From Streptococcus pluranimalium (GTDB lineage: Bacteria > Bacillota > Bacilli > Lactobacillales > Streptococcaceae), in assembly GCF_002953735.1 (NCBI RefSeq), contig NZ_CP025536.1:874001-938000 (forward strand): a stretch of DNA of 64,000 bases. Reading direction: 5' to 3'. Below are positions 1 to 9,976 of the stretch, piece by piece. The notes under the pieces are model-generated. The model did no database searches. It saw only the letters and a program-made list of their open reading frames with translations, and was not told the DNA's origin. The stretch's first letter is position 1, and each line of letters begins with the position of its first letter. Both the position numbers and the translations under genes were made by a program.

Positions 1-1
1 G

Positions 2-1207
2 GTATCGACATCAGGTTCCATCTTGTTTGCTAACTACCGTGCACAACAGTCTGATAACTATGTTAAAAAATTGGAATCATTGGGCTTTATTGTTTTAGGA
101 AGAACGAATACACCAGAGTTTGGTTTCAAAAATACGTCTGACAGTCAACTGCATGGGACGGTTAACCTTCCTGATGATGTCACACGCAATGCGGGTGGCT
201 CGTCTGGTGGTGCTGCGGCACTCGTGGCTTCAGGTGTTAGTCCTCTTGCCGGGGCAAGTGATGGTGGTGGTTCTATTAGGATTCCGGCTTCTTTTAATGG
301 TTTGATTGGTCTCAAACCAACACGTGGTCGTATTCCAGTTGGACCAAGTTCTTATCGTGGTTGGCAAGGTGCCTCAGTTAATTTTGCCTTAACTAAAACG
401 ATCAGAGATACAAAAACTCTTTTAGAGCAGTTTCAAATCTGCCAGATGGAAAGCCCCTTTGTCTTACCTAGGCTGTCTCATGAGGATTTGTTTGAAAAAT
501 CCTTAAAACCTTTGAGAGTAGCGCTGCAATTGATGTCTCCGGTAGGTGGACAAGTATCGGCTGAAGCTATTAGTGCTGTAAAAAAAGCTGCGCAATTCTT
601 GGAGAAAGAAGGACATGAGATTATTGTTTTAGATAAGCTACCACTAGATGGTATTGAAGCCATGAAGTCTTACTACATTATGAATTCCGTTGAAACAGCA
701 GCTATGTTTGATGGGATTGAAGCCAGCATAGGACGCCAAATGACACAAGCTGACATGGAAGTCATGACCTGGGCTATCTATCGAAGCGGACAAAAGATTC
801 CAGCTAAGACCTATTCGAGCATCTTGTCACAATGGGACCAGTATAGTCGAATCATGTATGATTTTCATCGAAGCTATGATATTCTCTTGTCACCAACGGT
901 TGCCGAGGTAGCCCCAAAACATGGTCAGTTTGATCTATCAGACCAGTTGAAAGACAAGCTGAGACACATGGATGACTTTAATAGTAAAGAGCAGCAAGAT
1001 CTCATTTGGCAGATGTTTGAGCATAGTTTGGATTGGACACCGTTTACGCAACAAGCTAATCTAACAGGACAGCCATCAATTAGTTTACCGGTTTATCGCA
1101 CTGAGGATGGCTTGTCTATTGGGGTGCAAGTAACAGCAGCTAAAGGAAGAGAAGACTTGCTCTTGCAAATCGGTGAATTATTTGAAAATAAGAATCAGTT
1201 TATGTGA
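2..1207 (+). CDS. Amidase-signature family hydrolase, 5' end outside the window
   Basis: The reading frame is already open at base 2, so the gene starts upstream; the TTG at 23 is only an internal codon. The product is the C-terminal part (about 401 codons) of an amidase-signature enzyme, which hydrolyses amide bonds with a Ser-cisSer-Lys triad. The glycine/serine core GGSSGG lies near visible residues 65-70 and the nucleophile segment DGGGSIR about 20 residues later. The catalytic lysine should be upstream and is not visible. It is not clearly the GatA subunit, since no gatC/gatB neighbours are seen, so the substrate is unknown. A short spacer with a weak promoter separates it from the lipoprotein gene downstream. 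Confidence 0.85.
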   Translation, partial: VSTSGSILFANYRAQQSDNYVKKLESLGFIVLGRTNTPEFGFKNTSDSQLHGTVNLPDDVTRNAGGSSGGAAALVASGVSPLAGASDGGGSIRIPASFNGLIGLKPTRGRIPVGPSSYRGWQGASVNFALTKTIRDTKTLLEQFQICQMESPFVLPRLSHEDLFEKSLKPLRVALQLMSPVGGQVSAEAISAVKKAAQFLEKEGHEIIVLDKLPLDGIEAMKSYYIMNSVETAAMFDGIEASIGRQMTQADMEVMTWAIYRSGQKIPAKTYSSILSQWDQYSRIMYDFHRSYDILLSPTVAEVAPKHGQFDLSDQLKDKLRHMDDFNSKEQQDLIWQMFEHSLDWTPFTQQANLTGQPSISLPVYRTEDGLSIGVQVTAAKGREDLLLQIGELFENKNQFM

Positions 1208-1227
1208 TATTTTTCAAGAAAAATAAC

Positions 1228-1256
1228 TTGAAAGAAGCAAAAAAATACAGTAAACT
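1228..1256 (+). promoter_or_regulatory. Probable promoter of the lipoprotein/permease pair
   Basis: TTGAAA (1228-1233) and TAAACT (1251-1256) are 17 bases apart, about 50 bases before the lipoprotein gene. The -10 box is a weak match, so this is tentative. Confidence 0.35.
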
Positions 1257-1302
1257 ATAAAAGTAAGCCTTTTCAGTCTTATAGAAAAATTAAAAGGATA
1301 TT

Positions 1303-2175
1303 ATGATGATTAAGAAACTTACTGCACTTGTATCACTAGGTTTGGCTGCGAGCTTGATGGCTGCTTGTTCAAATGATAAAGCTAGCCAAAATGAATCTAG
1401 TTGGGACAAGGTTAAAAAAGCTGGTGTATTAGAAGTTGCGACGCCTGGAACGCTCTATCCCACGTCATATTATGACGATAATAAAAAACTTATCGGCTAT
1501 GAAATTGATATGATGAATGAGATTGGTAAGCGTCTTGATATCAAGGTGAATTATCAAGAAATTGGAGTAGCTGAAGCTTTTACCTCTGTTGATAGTGGGA
1601 AAGTTGATGTTGCTGTCAATAATTTTGATACGACACCAGAGCGCCTTGAAAAATATAATTTCTCGATTCCGTACAAGTATTCAGTTGGTGGAATGATTGT
1701 TCGCGAAGATGGTTCTTCTGATATCAAAGCCAAAGATCTATCTGACTGGAAAGGCAAAAAAGCTGGTGGTGGCGCTGGAACTCAGTATATGAAAATTGCT
1801 GAAAAACAAGGTGCTGAGCCTGTCATCTATGATAATGTTACTAACGATGTTTATCTTCGTGATGTATCAACAGGACGTACAGATTTCATACCAAACGATT
1901 ACTATACTCAAAAAGTAGCTGTTAAGTTTGTTACTAAACAATACCCTGATATTAAAGTTAAAGTTGGAGATGTCAAATACAATCCAACAGAACAAGGGAT
2001 TGTTATGAGTAAAAAAGATAAATCTCTTAAGAAAAAACTTGATGGTGTGATCAAAGAGATGAAAGAAGATGGCACGCTCAAGAAGATTTCTGAGAAATAT
2101 TACGCTGGTCAAGACCTAACAGAACCAGAAAAGGGAACTGAAGATTTACCAACGATTGATGTTTCTAAAAAATAA
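1303..2175 (+). CDS. Amino-acid ABC transporter substrate-binding lipoprotein
   Basis: The 290-residue product starts with a lipoprotein signal peptide (basic MMIKK, hydrophobic core, lipobox LMAAC with Cys22 as the lipidation site). The rest is a family 3 solute-binding domain of the type that captures polar amino acids outside the membrane. Two ATGs lie in tandem at 1303 and 1306; the AAAGGA at 1293-1298 is better spaced for the second, so the true length may be 289. A permease gene follows after 64 bases, and the two probably form one unit. No ATPase gene lies beside them. The ligand cannot be read from the sequence; cystine or another polar amino acid is plausible. Confidence 0.85.
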   Translation: MMIKKLTALVSLGLAASLMAACSNDKASQNESSWDKVKKAGVLEVATPGTLYPTSYYDDNKKLIGYEIDMMNEIGKRLDIKVNYQEIGVAEAFTSVDSGKVDVAVNNFDTTPERLEKYNFSIPYKYSVGGMIVREDGSSDIKAKDLSDWKGKKAGGGAGTQYMKIAEKQGAEPVIYDNVTNDVYLRDVSTGRTDFIPNDYYTQKVAVKFVTKQYPDIKVKVGDVKYNPTEQGIVMSKKDKSLKKKLDGVIKEMKEDGTLKKISEKYYAGQDLTEPEKGTEDLPTIDVSKK

Positions 2176-2239
2176 GAAAAATGATTTGAAGACTGGGAGA
2201 TAACTCGGTCTTCTCTTTTAATAATAACTGGGAGAATTT

Positions 2240-2908
2240 ATGTCAATTAACTGGCAAGCATTATTTAATCTGGATCTAGCTATTGAAGCGGTCCCTGTCA
2301 TTTTAGAAGGGCTTCCTTATACCCTCGCCCTATCTTTAATCGGTTTTTTCTTGGGAACAATTCTAGGATTTTTTGTTGCCCTTTGTCGGATGTCACACCT
2401 TTGGCCCTTGAGATGGTTGGCAGCAAGTCATGTCTCACTCATGCGAGGAATTCCCCTTATGGTCTTACTTTTCTTTATCTATTTTGGTTTGCCATTTATG
2501 GGGATTGAGCTTGATGCTATTGCAGCTACCATTATTGCCTTTACCTTTATGTCTAGTGCTTATATTTCTGAAATTATTCGTTCGTCCTTGGCAGCAGTGG
2601 ATAATGGTCAGTGGGAAGCAGCGCGTTCTTTGGGGCTTAGAACACCAATTATTTATCGCAAAGTTATTATTCCTCAGGCTATTCGTATCGCTTTACCTCC
2701 GCTTAGTAACGTCCTTTTAGATATGGTCAAAAGCACAGCATTAACAGCTATGATTACTGTTCCAGAGATGTTTAACAAAGCTAAAATCATCGGTGGTGCC
2801 AAGTCAGACTATATGACTGTCTATATCGTAGTTGCCCTCATGTACTGGGTGATTTGTACCCTATACGCTATTGGACAAGACAAGATGGAAAAGCATTTGG
2901 CTTTTTAA
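2240..2908 (+). CDS. Amino-acid ABC transporter permease
   Basis: The 222-residue polytopic membrane protein belongs to the HisM/GlnP permease family. Hydrophobic helices cover most of the protein, and a family-typical EAA loop is visible as QWEAARSLGLRTPIIYRKVIIPQA near residues 125-150; this loop contacts the ATPase. A Shine-Dalgarno sequence (TGGGAG) sits about 5 bases before the ATG. It presumably serves the lipoprotein encoded just upstream. The nucleotide-binding subunit is not here and must come from elsewhere, for example before the window or by sharing the ATPase at 33545. Confidence 0.85.
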   Translation: MSINWQALFNLDLAIEAVPVILEGLPYTLALSLIGFFLGTILGFFVALCRMSHLWPLRWLAASHVSLMRGIPLMVLLFFIYFGLPFMGIELDAIAATIIAFTFMSSAYISEIIRSSLAAVDNGQWEAARSLGLRTPIIYRKVIIPQAIRIALPPLSNVLLDMVKSTALTAMITVPEMFNKAKIIGGAKSDYMTVYIVVALMYWVICTLYAIGQDKMEKHLAF

Positions 2909-2995
2909 GGTTACACCAAGGTTTGGATACCCTTCCAAGCCTTATTTTTCTTGCCATTATGATAAAATAGAAGTCAGAAAGTTGAGGTGCTTGTG

Positions 2996-3496
2996 ATGAA
3001 CATTCAACATCATTTTGAAAATAATACCCTGCCAGATTTGTATAGTAAACACACGGACAAACCTGTTGATGGTTTTTCGGTGACATCATTCCCTTTTGAG
3101 ATTACTACTTTACCTGAAAATACTGTTAGCCTAGCTTGGAGTTTTACAGATAAGGATGCTATTCCTGTCTGCGGTTTTGAATACATTCACTGGGTGGTTG
3201 CCAATGTTTCCCCAGAACAACGTCAGATTAGCGAGGATTTCGCAAGCCAAGATAAAGGCCATCTCAAAGGTTCAAATAGCCTGACTAGTAAGTTTATGGC
3301 TAAAGATTTTGGAGATTTATCCAAAACTTATATCGGTCCCTGTCCTCCCGATAAAGATCATCTTTACACGTTAACAGTTTTTGCCTTGGATAAGGAGTTA
3401 GATTTAAAAGAAGGATTCTTTCTCAATGAGCTTCATCATGCTATGAAGGGACATATTTTGGCTCAAACTAGCCATGATTTTGTCGGAAAGGCATAG
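2996..3496 (+). CDS. YbhB/YbcL (PEBP) family protein
   Basis: The 166-residue protein belongs to the phosphatidylethanolamine-binding/Raf-kinase-inhibitor-like family, whose bacterial members (YbhB, YbcL) are small cytosolic proteins of uncertain function. The family's pocket segments are visible: the central HWVVANV stretch and the YIGPCPPDKDHLYTLTVFALD stretch (shown here as family landmarks). An in-frame GTG at 2987 exists, but GAGGTG just before ATG 2996 makes the latter the better start. It is nine bases upstream of ung, so the two may be cotranscribed. Confidence 0.8.
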   Translation: MNIQHHFENNTLPDLYSKHTDKPVDGFSVTSFPFEITTLPENTVSLAWSFTDKDAIPVCGFEYIHWVVANVSPEQRQISEDFASQDKGHLKGSNSLTSKFMAKDFGDLSKTYIGPCPPDKDHLYTLTVFALDKELDLKEGFFLNELHHAMKGHILAQTSHDFVGKA

Positions 3497-3505
3497 GAGT
3501 GGTGT

Positions 3506-4159
3506 ATGGAACATTCAAAATGGCATGATTTATTAAAAAAACAGTTACCAGCAGATTATTTTTCGCAAATCAATCATTTTTTAGATGATGTCTACCGTCA
3601 AGGAATAATCTATCCCAAGCGCGAAAATATTTTTAAGGCACTTTCTAAGACAGATTACGATCAGGTAAAGGTGCTTATCTTAGGTCAGGATCCTTATCAT
3701 GGTCCAGGACAAGCTCAAGGTCTATCTTTTTCAGTACCTGATGATATGCCTGCTCCTCCATCTCTACAAAATATTTTGAAAGAACTGGCTGATGATATTG
3801 GGTTACGGTCCCACCATGATTTAACCACTTGGGCTGAAGAAGGTGTCTTACTTTTAAATGCTTGCTTAACTGTACCTGCAGGCCAAGCAAATGGTCACGC
3901 TAATCTAATTTGGGAGCCCTTTACTGACGCTGTTATTTCCCTACTTGACCAGCGAGAAGAACCACTTGTTTTTATCCTTTGGGGAGCCTATGCTCGCAAG
4001 AAAAAGACATTGATCAAAAATTCTAAGCATCTTATTCTTGAAGCACCACATCCTAGTCCACTCTCAAGTTATCGTGGTTTTTTTGGTAGCAAACCTTTTT
4101 CTAAAACCAACCAGTTTTTAGAAAAACATCATCAACATCCAATCAACTGGTTGCAGTAG
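3506..4159 (+). CDS. ung: Uracil-DNA glycosylase
   Basis: The 217-residue product is a family 1 uracil-DNA glycosylase, which removes uracil from DNA to start base-excision repair. The water-activating motif [11 protein letters not shown] is near residues 60-70 and the DNA-intercalating motif HPSPLS near residue 187. Length is normal for the family. The start ATG follows GGAGTGGT. It lies between the PEBP gene and the DUF1398-MazG gene with very short gaps, suggesting one transcript reaching pyrC. Repair of uracil, removal of odd nucleotides (MazG) and pyrimidine synthesis (PyrC) fit together. Confidence 0.97.
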   Translation: MEHSKWHDLLKKQLPADYFSQINHFLDDVYRQGIIYPKRENIFKALSKTDYDQVKVLILGQDPYHGPGQAQGLSFSVPDDMPAPPSLQNILKELADDIGLRSHHDLTTWAEEGVLLLNACLTVPAGQANGHANLIWEPFTDAVISLLDQREEPLVFILWGAYARKKKTLIKNSKHLILEAPHPSPLSSYRGFFGSKPFSKTNQFLEKHHQHPINWLQ

Positions 4160-4172
4160 CAAAGGAAATCTT

Positions 4173-4925
4173 ATGTTAAACATTATTGATATTCAGAAGG
4201 CCCACGAAACCTTTACAGGACCTGATTTTCCAAAATTGATTCAAGCATTTAAGGAGATGGGGATGGTAGCAAATACAGTCTCTCTTGAGAAAGGACTGGT
4301 AACTTATACCGATTTGGTAGGTGACTCTGTTCAACAAACAGGCTACCAAGTTCACACCTTAATTGCACTTCAAGCAGACAAGGAACAAGCTCAAGCTGAT
4401 TTGAAAGCTCATCAATCAGGTCAGACTACATTTCCAACTTTTTGCGAAGATATGGCTAAATCAGGCATTGCCTACTGGACCATTGATTTAGAAGCGATGA
4501 CCTGCACTTATTATGACCAAAACGATAAAGCAGTTATCATAGAGAATATTCCAAGTGTCTCATTTCAGAATCAAGGAGAGAACGCCATGTCATTAACATT
4601 ATCAGATTTACAAGACTATTTAGCTAATCATTACGGTGATGATCGAGATGAACAAGGTTTTTTTATGAAGTTAGTTGAGGAAGTGGGGGAAGTTGCTGAA
4701 CTGCTCAATAAAAGAGCTAAGCGGAAAAGTTCAGGTTCTGAAAATTTGCAAGAAGAGCTGGGCAAAGAGTTGGCAGATCTTATCCACTATGTTGTTGCTA
4801 TTGCTACGGTGAATCAAATTGATTTAACCAGTGTCATTATTGAAAAAGATAGAAGTGCAGCTCTTAAGTACCAGCATGAAGAGAATTTAGAAACATTTTT
4901 GTCCAAGCTTCATTCAAATTTGTAA
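4173..4925 (+). CDS. DUF1398 domain fused to MazG-like nucleotide pyrophosphohydrolase
   Basis: The 250-residue protein has two unrelated halves. Residues 1 to about 130 match the DUF1398 (YbcV-like) family of unknown function. Residues about 139-250 are a MazG-like all-alpha NTP pyrophosphohydrolase with the acidic signature [13 protein letters not shown] and the later ELADLIHYV helix; such enzymes hydrolyse NTPs to NMP and pyrophosphate to clear odd nucleotides. At the junction there is an internal ribosome site and ATG (4587) that would give a free 112-residue MazG protein. This looks like two adjacent genes whose stop codon was lost, or a natural fusion with an internal start. The stop overlaps ATG 4925 upstream of pyrC. 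Confidence 0.75.
   Translation: MLNIIDIQKAHETFTGPDFPKLIQAFKEMGMVANTVSLEKGLVTYTDLVGDSVQQTGYQVHTLIALQADKEQAQADLKAHQSGQTTFPTFCEDMAKSGIAYWTIDLEAMTCTYYDQNDKAVIIENIPSVSFQNQGENAMSLTLSDLQDYLANHYGDDRDEQGFFMKLVEEVGEVAELLNKRAKRKSSGSENLQEELGKELADLIHYVVAIATVNQIDLTSVIIEKDRSAALKYQHEENLETFLSKLHSNL
4573..4589 (+). promoter_or_regulatory. Internal ribosome-binding site and start for free MazG
   Basis: AAGGAGAG at 4573-4580 is followed after six bases by an in-frame ATG at 4587. Spacing and strength are those of a genuine start, inside the DUF1398-MazG fusion exactly at the domain border. Confidence 0.6.
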
Positions 4926-4954
4926 TGATTGCAATAGTTAAAAAAGGAGAACCT

Positions 4955-6223
4955 ATGTTACTCATAAAAAACGGTCGTGTTATTGATCCCAATTCCAAGT
5001 TTGATCAGGTTTGCGATATCTTGATTGATGGTCAGAAGATTGTCAAAATAGCCAAAGATATTCAGGTCAAAGATGCACAAGTCATTGAGGCTAGTGGTAA
5101 AATCGTGGCGCCTGGCTTGGTAGATATTCATGTTCACTTTAGAGAACCAGGACAAACGCATAAAGAAGACATTCATACGGGCGCTAAGGCAGCAGCAGCT
5201 GGTGGCTTTACAACGGTTGTTATGATGGCTAATACTAACCCTACTATTTCAACAGTGGAAACCCTGAAAGAGGTTTTAGAATCAGCTGCCAAGGAAGCCA
5301 TTCATATCAAGTCTAATGCTTCAGCTACTCTGAATTTTGATGGCAAAACTATAACTGACTTTGAAAATCTTCTTAAGGCTGGAGCAGTAGGGATTTCAGA
5401 CGATGGTATTCCTTTAGAAAATGCTGGTGTTGTCCGTCAAGTTTTCAAAAAAGCTAAAGCCTTAGACGCAGTTATCGCTCTTCATGAGGAAGATCCAAAT
5501 CTCAATGGTATTTTGGGGCTAAATGAAACGATTGCTAGATCTCATTTTGATTGTGGAGGTGCAAGAGGGGTTGCTGAGTACTCCATGATGGCACGTGATG
5601 CCATGATTGCTTATGAAGTAGGTAATAAATTTCATGTACAGCATTTGTCTAAAGCGGAATCCGTTAAGGTAGTTGCCTTCGTTCAAGGATTGGGGGCTAA
5701 GGTAACGGCAGAAGTATCGCCTCAACATTTTTCGAAAACAGAAAACCTCCTCCTTGAAAAAGGAGCTAATGCTAAGATGAATCCCCCTCTGCGCTTGGAA
5801 GAAGACCGTTTGGCTGTCATTGAAGGGCTGAAATCAGGTGTCATCTCAATCATTGCGACTGACCATGCTCCCCATCATAAAGATGAAAAAAATGTAGACG
5901 ATGTCACCCAGGCTCCTTCTGGAATGACTGGTCTAGAAACCTCTCTTTCTCTTGGTCTGACTTACTTGGTCGAACCACGACATCTGACATTGTCAGAACT
6001 CTTAGCAAAAATGACGATTAATCCTGCTAAACTTTATGGTTTTGATGCAGGTTACTTAGCAGAGAATGGACCAGCAGATTTAGTGATTTTCTCTCAAGAA
6101 GACCGAACGATTACTGAAGATTTCAAATCAAAAGCTTCTAATTCCCCCTTTATTGGAGAGACATTAAAAGGTAAAATTATCTATACCATCTGTAATGGGC
6201 AAATCGTCTATCAAGATAATTAG
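4955..6223 (+). CDS. pyrC: Dihydroorotase
   Basis: This enzyme closes carbamoyl-aspartate to dihydroorotate in pyrimidine synthesis. The start is taken at ATG 4955, ten bases after AAAAAGGAG, giving 422 residues, the usual length of the type I form; the ATG at 4925 has no good ribosome site and only adds ten residues. Metal-binding motifs are visible: [11 protein letters not shown] near residue 60, a later HEED histidine, and IATDHAPHH near residue 305. It is the last gene of the apparent ung-to-pyrC run and ends at a strong terminator. Confidence 0.96.
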   Translation: MLLIKNGRVIDPNSKFDQVCDILIDGQKIVKIAKDIQVKDAQVIEASGKIVAPGLVDIHVHFREPGQTHKEDIHTGAKAAAAGGFTTVVMMANTNPTISTVETLKEVLESAAKEAIHIKSNASATLNFDGKTITDFENLLKAGAVGISDDGIPLENAGVVRQVFKKAKALDAVIALHEEDPNLNGILGLNETIARSHFDCGGARGVAEYSMMARDAMIAYEVGNKFHVQHLSKAESVKVVAFVQGLGAKVTAEVSPQHFSKTENLLLEKGANAKMNPPLRLEEDRLAVIEGLKSGVISIIATDHAPHHKDEKNVDDVTQAPSGMTGLETSLSLGLTYLVEPRHLTLSELLAKMTINPAKLYGFDAGYLAENGPADLVIFSQEDRTITEDFKSKASNSPFIGETLKGKIIYTICNGQIVYQDN

Positions 6224-6240
6224 CATTTAACGATAAAAAA

Positions 6241-6271
6241 CCTCCTTGTTACTTCATTTCTGACAAGGAGG
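6241..6271. terminator. Bidirectional terminator between pyrC and plsY
   Basis: CCTCCTTGT and ACAAGGAGG form a nine-base stem around a TTACTTCATTTCTG-type loop. A-rich sequence lies on the left and T-rich on the right, so it can end both convergent transcripts. Confidence 0.85.
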
Positions 6272-6279
6272 TTATTTCT

Positions 6280-6915
6280 TTATTTAGGTTGTTGCTTGGT
6301 AATATTTAGACCAAATGGGACAAGGTTTTCTTTCTTAGCCTTGATACGTTTGATATTATCTTGGTGACGATAGACAATCACACCTGCCATGGCTAATACA
6401 ACCAGAGTAAACAAGGGGTCATAATCCTTTAGAATAAAATCAAAAATAGGAAAGAGTAAGGCGCTTGCAGCTGCAATGAGAGCCACTGTGATACTAGTAA
6501 AGGAAATCATACTAGACAGTAAAAGTGTCACAATAAAAACGATAAGAAGGTAGAAGAGGAAAATTGGCGCAAAGCCAAGTAAGACACCCGCACTAGTTGC
6601 AACGGCTTTGCCACCTTTAAACTGAGCAAAAATCGGATAAGTGTGGCCGATAATAGCAAAGAAACCAACGAGGAGAGGCGAAATAGAACTGCTAAACCAA
6701 ATCGCTAAAAGAACAGCTAAGGTTCCTTTTAATAAATCAACAGCAAGTGTGACAATACCCGCCTTTATTCCTAAAATACGGAAAGTATTGGTTGTGCCCA
6801 TATTGCCAGAACCAAAATCACGCAAATTGATCTGGTAAAAATATTTACCAATCCAAAGTCCAGTAGGAATAGAGCCTAAGAAGTAGGCGATTAATACAAG
6901 TAAAATTGTTTTCAT
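6280..6915 (-). CDS. plsY: Glycerol-3-phosphate acyltransferase PlsY
   Basis: The 211-residue membrane enzyme transfers an acyl group from acyl-phosphate to glycerol-3-phosphate, the first step of phospholipid synthesis in Gram-positive bacteria. The three PlsY motifs are present: GSIPTG near residue 14, the [12 protein letters not shown] segment near residues 36-47, and [21 protein letters not shown] near residues 90-110. Several membrane helices cover the rest. It is convergent with pyrC and divergent from parE, an arrangement common in streptococci. Confidence 0.97.
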   Translation of the reverse strand: MKTILLVLIAYFLGSIPTGLWIGKYFYQINLRDFGSGNMGTTNTFRILGIKAGIVTLAVDLLKGTLAVLLAIWFSSSISPLLVGFFAIIGHTYPIFAQFKGGKAVATSAGVLLGFAPIFLFYLLIVFIVTLLLSSMISFTSITVALIAAASALLFPIFDFILKDYDPLFTLVVLAMAGVIVYRHQDNIKRIKAKKENLVPFGLNITKQQPK

Positions 6916-7294
6916 ATATTCATTATAGCATAGCAGTCAAAACGAACAAACTTATTTTTAAGATTAATCTCTAAAATCGGAACGCCGACAACGTTTTTGA
7001 GTTTGTCTCGCCTTTACCTAATAAGTTTATGTCTGAAAGCATGTTAATCAAAAAACTATCGAACACATGAAATTATAATGGCTTAAACCTTTCTATTACG
7101 ATAGGATGGTCTTGGTTATAACCAACTTTGTTTTTTCAGCATTATTCTTTGATTCTCGTAGAGGTTTGTAAAGCAACATCAGCATTGCAAATAGCTCTGC
7201 CTCTATGCCATTTTATAAAGAATACCTTAAATTTTTTTGCAAATTTTTGGGAAAACTTGTAATATAGGAAAGATGAAACTATTTGGAGGCTATT
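6916..7294. other. Divergent plsY-parE intergenic region
   Basis: About 380 bases without a gene. It carries the parE promoter near its right end. The rest is AT-rich, and I found no convincing operator, RNA gene or repeat in it. Confidence 0.6.
7237..7265 (+). promoter_or_regulatory. parE promoter
   Basis: TTGCAA (7237-7242) and TAATAT (7260-7265) are separated by exactly 17 bases, about 30 bases before the parE start. Confidence 0.65.
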
Positions 7295-9244
7295 TTGGCT
7301 AAAAAAGAAATTAATATAAACAATTACGGCGATGATGCCATTCAAGTTTTAGAAGGGTTGGATGCGGTTCGTAAACGTCCTGGTATGTATATCGGGTCGA
7401 CCGATGCGACAGGCCTCCATCATTTGGTTTGGGAAATCGTTGATAATGCTGTCGACGAAGCTCTCTCAGGATTTGGGGAAAAAATTTCAGTAACACTGAA
7501 CAAAAATGGTTCCGTTAGTGTTGCGGATAATGGTCGCGGTATGCCAACAGGGAAACACGCCATGGGGATTCCAACCGTTCAAGTTATTTTCACGGTTCTC
7601 CATGCCGGTGGTAAGTTTGGTCAAGGTGGCTATAAAACATCAGGTGGGCTACACGGGGTTGGCTCTTCCGTCGTTAATGCCCTTTCTTCTTGGCTCGAAG
7701 TTGAAATTACCCGTGATGGAGCTGTTTATAAACAACGTTTTGAAAATGGTGGTAAGCCAGTCACAACCTTGAAAAAAATTGGCACGGCTCCCAAGTCTAA
7801 GACAGGGACAACCGTTACCTTTATGCCAGATGCTAGCATCTTTTCAACGACAGATTTTCGATTTAATACCATCTCAGATCGCCTCAAAGAGTCTGCCTTT
7901 CTCTTAAAGAATGTAACAATGACTCTTACTGATCTTCGTCCAGAAGAAGAGATTCACGAAGAGTTCCATTACGAAAACGGTGTAGAGGATTTTGTTGCCT
8001 ACCTCAATGAAGACAAGGAAACCTTGACACCGATTATCTCTATTGAAGGAAGTGATCAGGATTTCCAAGTGGCTATCGCCATGCAGTACAACGATGGTTT
8101 TTCAGATAACATCCTTTCTTTTGTCAATAATGTCCGCACTAAAGACGGTGGAACACATGAGACAGGACTAAAGTCAGCTATTACCAAAGCGATGAATGAC
8201 TATGCCCGTAAAACAGGATTACTAAAAGAAAAGGATAAAAACTTAGAAGGGTCTGATTATCGTGAAGGACTATCGGCAGTATTGTCCATCCTAGTTCCTG
8301 AAGAACACCTTCAGTTTGAAGGGCAAACTAAGGACAAACTGGGTTCACCATTAGCAAGACCAGTCGTTGATGGGATTGTCTCTGAAAAGTTGACCTATTT
8401 TCTTCTGGAGAATGGCGAAGTAGCTTCAAACCTTATTCGTAAAGCCATCCGTGCTAGGGACGCACGTGAAGCAGCCCGAAAAGCGCGTGATGAAAGCCGC
8501 AATGGCAAAAAGAACAAGAAGGATAAGGGGCTTCTATCAGGTAAATTGACGCCAGCACAGTCTAAAAATGCTAAGAAAAATGAACTGTATCTCGTCGAAG
8601 GGGATTCAGCCGGCGGTTCTGCCAAACAGGGACGTGACCGAAAATTCCAAGCTATTTTGCCGCTTCGTGGTAAGGTCTTGAATACTGAAAAAGCTAAAAT
8701 GACTGATATCCTCAAAAATGAGGAAATCAACACTATGATTCATACGATTGGTGCAGGTGTGGGGGCTGATTTTAGCTTGGATGATATCAACTATGATAAA
8801 ATTATCATCATGACCGATGCCGATACTGATGGTGCTCACATTCAAACACTTCTTTTGACCTTCTTTTATCGTTATATGAGACCGTTAGTAGAAGCAGGGC
8901 ATGTCTTTATCGCTCTTCCTCCGCTCTATAAGATGTCTAAAGGTAAAGGTAAAAAAGAAGTGGTAGAGTACGCGTGGAGTGATGGCGAACTTGAAGAACT
9001 GCGTCAAAAATTTGGTAAAGGTTCGCTCTTGCAACGTTATAAAGGTCTTGGTGAAATGAATGCTGACCAGCTTTGGGAAACTACTATGAATCCCGAAACC
9101 CGCACTCTTATCAAGGTCACCATTGATGATTTGGCACGTGCTGAACGTCGTGTCTCAGTTCTTATGGGAGACAAGGCTGCTCCACGTCGCCAATGGATTG
9201 AAGACAATGTCAAGTTTACTTTGGAAGAAAGTACAGTATTTTAA
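7295..9244 (+). CDS. parE: DNA topoisomerase IV subunit B
   Basis: ParE is the ATPase subunit of topoisomerase IV, which unlinks daughter chromosomes. The start is TTG 7295, five bases after GGAGG (7285-7289), giving the family-typical N-terminus AKKEI and 649 residues. Visible landmarks are the GHKL ATP site (EIVDNAVDEAL, then the DNGRGMPTG and GGLHGVGSSVVNA loops), and the TOPRIM motifs EGDSAGGSA and DADTDGAH. The partner parC lies downstream after one small gene and a 294-base spacer. The rare TTG start may limit translation. Confidence 0.97.
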   Translation: MAKKEININNYGDDAIQVLEGLDAVRKRPGMYIGSTDATGLHHLVWEIVDNAVDEALSGFGEKISVTLNKNGSVSVADNGRGMPTGKHAMGIPTVQVIFTVLHAGGKFGQGGYKTSGGLHGVGSSVVNALSSWLEVEITRDGAVYKQRFENGGKPVTTLKKIGTAPKSKTGTTVTFMPDASIFSTTDFRFNTISDRLKESAFLLKNVTMTLTDLRPEEEIHEEFHYENGVEDFVAYLNEDKETLTPIISIEGSDQDFQVAIAMQYNDGFSDNILSFVNNVRTKDGGTHETGLKSAITKAMNDYARKTGLLKEKDKNLEGSDYREGLSAVLSILVPEEHLQFEGQTKDKLGSPLARPVVDGIVSEKLTYFLLENGEVASNLIRKAIRARDAREAARKARDESRNGKKNKKDKGLLSGKLTPAQSKNAKKNELYLVEGDSAGGSAKQGRDRKFQAILPLRGKVLNTEKAKMTDILKNEEINTMIHTIGAGVGADFSLDDINYDKIIIMTDADTDGAHIQTLLLTFFYRYMRPLVEAGHVFIALPPLYKMSKGKGKKEVVEYAWSDGELEELRQKFGKGSLLQRYKGLGEMNADQLWETTMNPETRTLIKVTIDDLARAERRVSVLMGDKAAPRRQWIEDNVKFTLEESTVF

Positions 9245-9282
9245 CTAGACTGGGTGACAAAAGAAATAGAATAAGAGGTGAT

Positions 9283-9711
9283 ATGATGAAACTAAACAAA
9301 TCATTTAATAAACAACAAGCACTTGAAGAATTGCAAAGCCGTTATCAGAAGGCTGATGCCCTATTAAGAGATGATGCTAAAATGGAACCTTTTCTTGAAA
9401 AACTAGAAAAGAAACTAAAATGGATTCCTTTTGTTCGTCAAGAACTCAAAATGATTCCTATCTTAATCAGTATGGTTCGTAGCTATTGGAAAAAGGATTA
9501 CACTCGTGTTCCTAGAAGAACCATGTTGGCCATCGTTAGTGCTCTTATCTATTTTCTATCTCCAATTGACGTTATTCCAGACTGGATTCCAGTATTAGGT
9601 CAAATGGATGACGCTCTTGTTGTAGCAACTTGCTGGAAGTTGGTTAATAAAGATGTTGAAGACTACCGTCAGTGGCAGAAAGAGCGAAAGAAACAGCAAC
9701 TGACTAAATAG
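9283..9711 (+). CDS. DUF1232 (YkvA-type) small membrane protein
   Basis: The 142-residue protein carries the DUF1232 motif at about residues 82-112: a hydrophobic segment with SALIYFLSPIDVIPDWIPVLG followed by DDALV. This pattern is a short membrane-inserted hairpin found in YkvA-like proteins; no biochemical role is established. The N-terminal 70 residues are charged and helical. A GAGGTG ribosome site precedes two tandem ATGs (9283, 9286). It sits between parE and parC, probably on the parE transcript. Confidence 0.75.
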   Translation: MMKLNKSFNKQQALEELQSRYQKADALLRDDAKMEPFLEKLEKKLKWIPFVRQELKMIPILISMVRSYWKKDYTRVPRRTMLAIVSALIYFLSPIDVIPDWIPVLGQMDDALVVATCWKLVNKDVEDYRQWQKERKKQQLTK

Positions 9712-9871
9712 TTTATTTTAGTTGTGGACAGATGCTGTCTTTCTCATTAAAATGGACGATAAGGCTCTTCTGAATCACTTACAGATGAGTCAATTTAGCC
9801 ACTTTTGATGAAAATACCAAGAAACCAAAATAAAAAAGGAATATTCCTTTACATACAAAGAAACAAGAAAG

Positions 9872-9976
9872 GACTGTTAGTTAGTCTTTCTAACTGAACA
9901 CGCCCTGAAGGCTGTGTCAAGAAGATAAATCGTTTAGAAAATCAGGATTTTCTGCCGATTTCCTTTTTTGACTGTG
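9872..9976 (+). promoter_or_regulatory. Hairpin-rich leader before parC
   Basis: The 294-base gap before parC contains several inverted repeats in a row: an AAAGGACT/TAGTCTTT stem near 9872-9893, an ACACGCC/GGCTGTGT stem near 9898-9918, and AGAAAATC/GATTTTCT at 9936-9953 running into a T-run near 9962-9969. The last part could act as a terminator or attenuator before parC. The pairings are read by eye. Confidence 0.4.
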
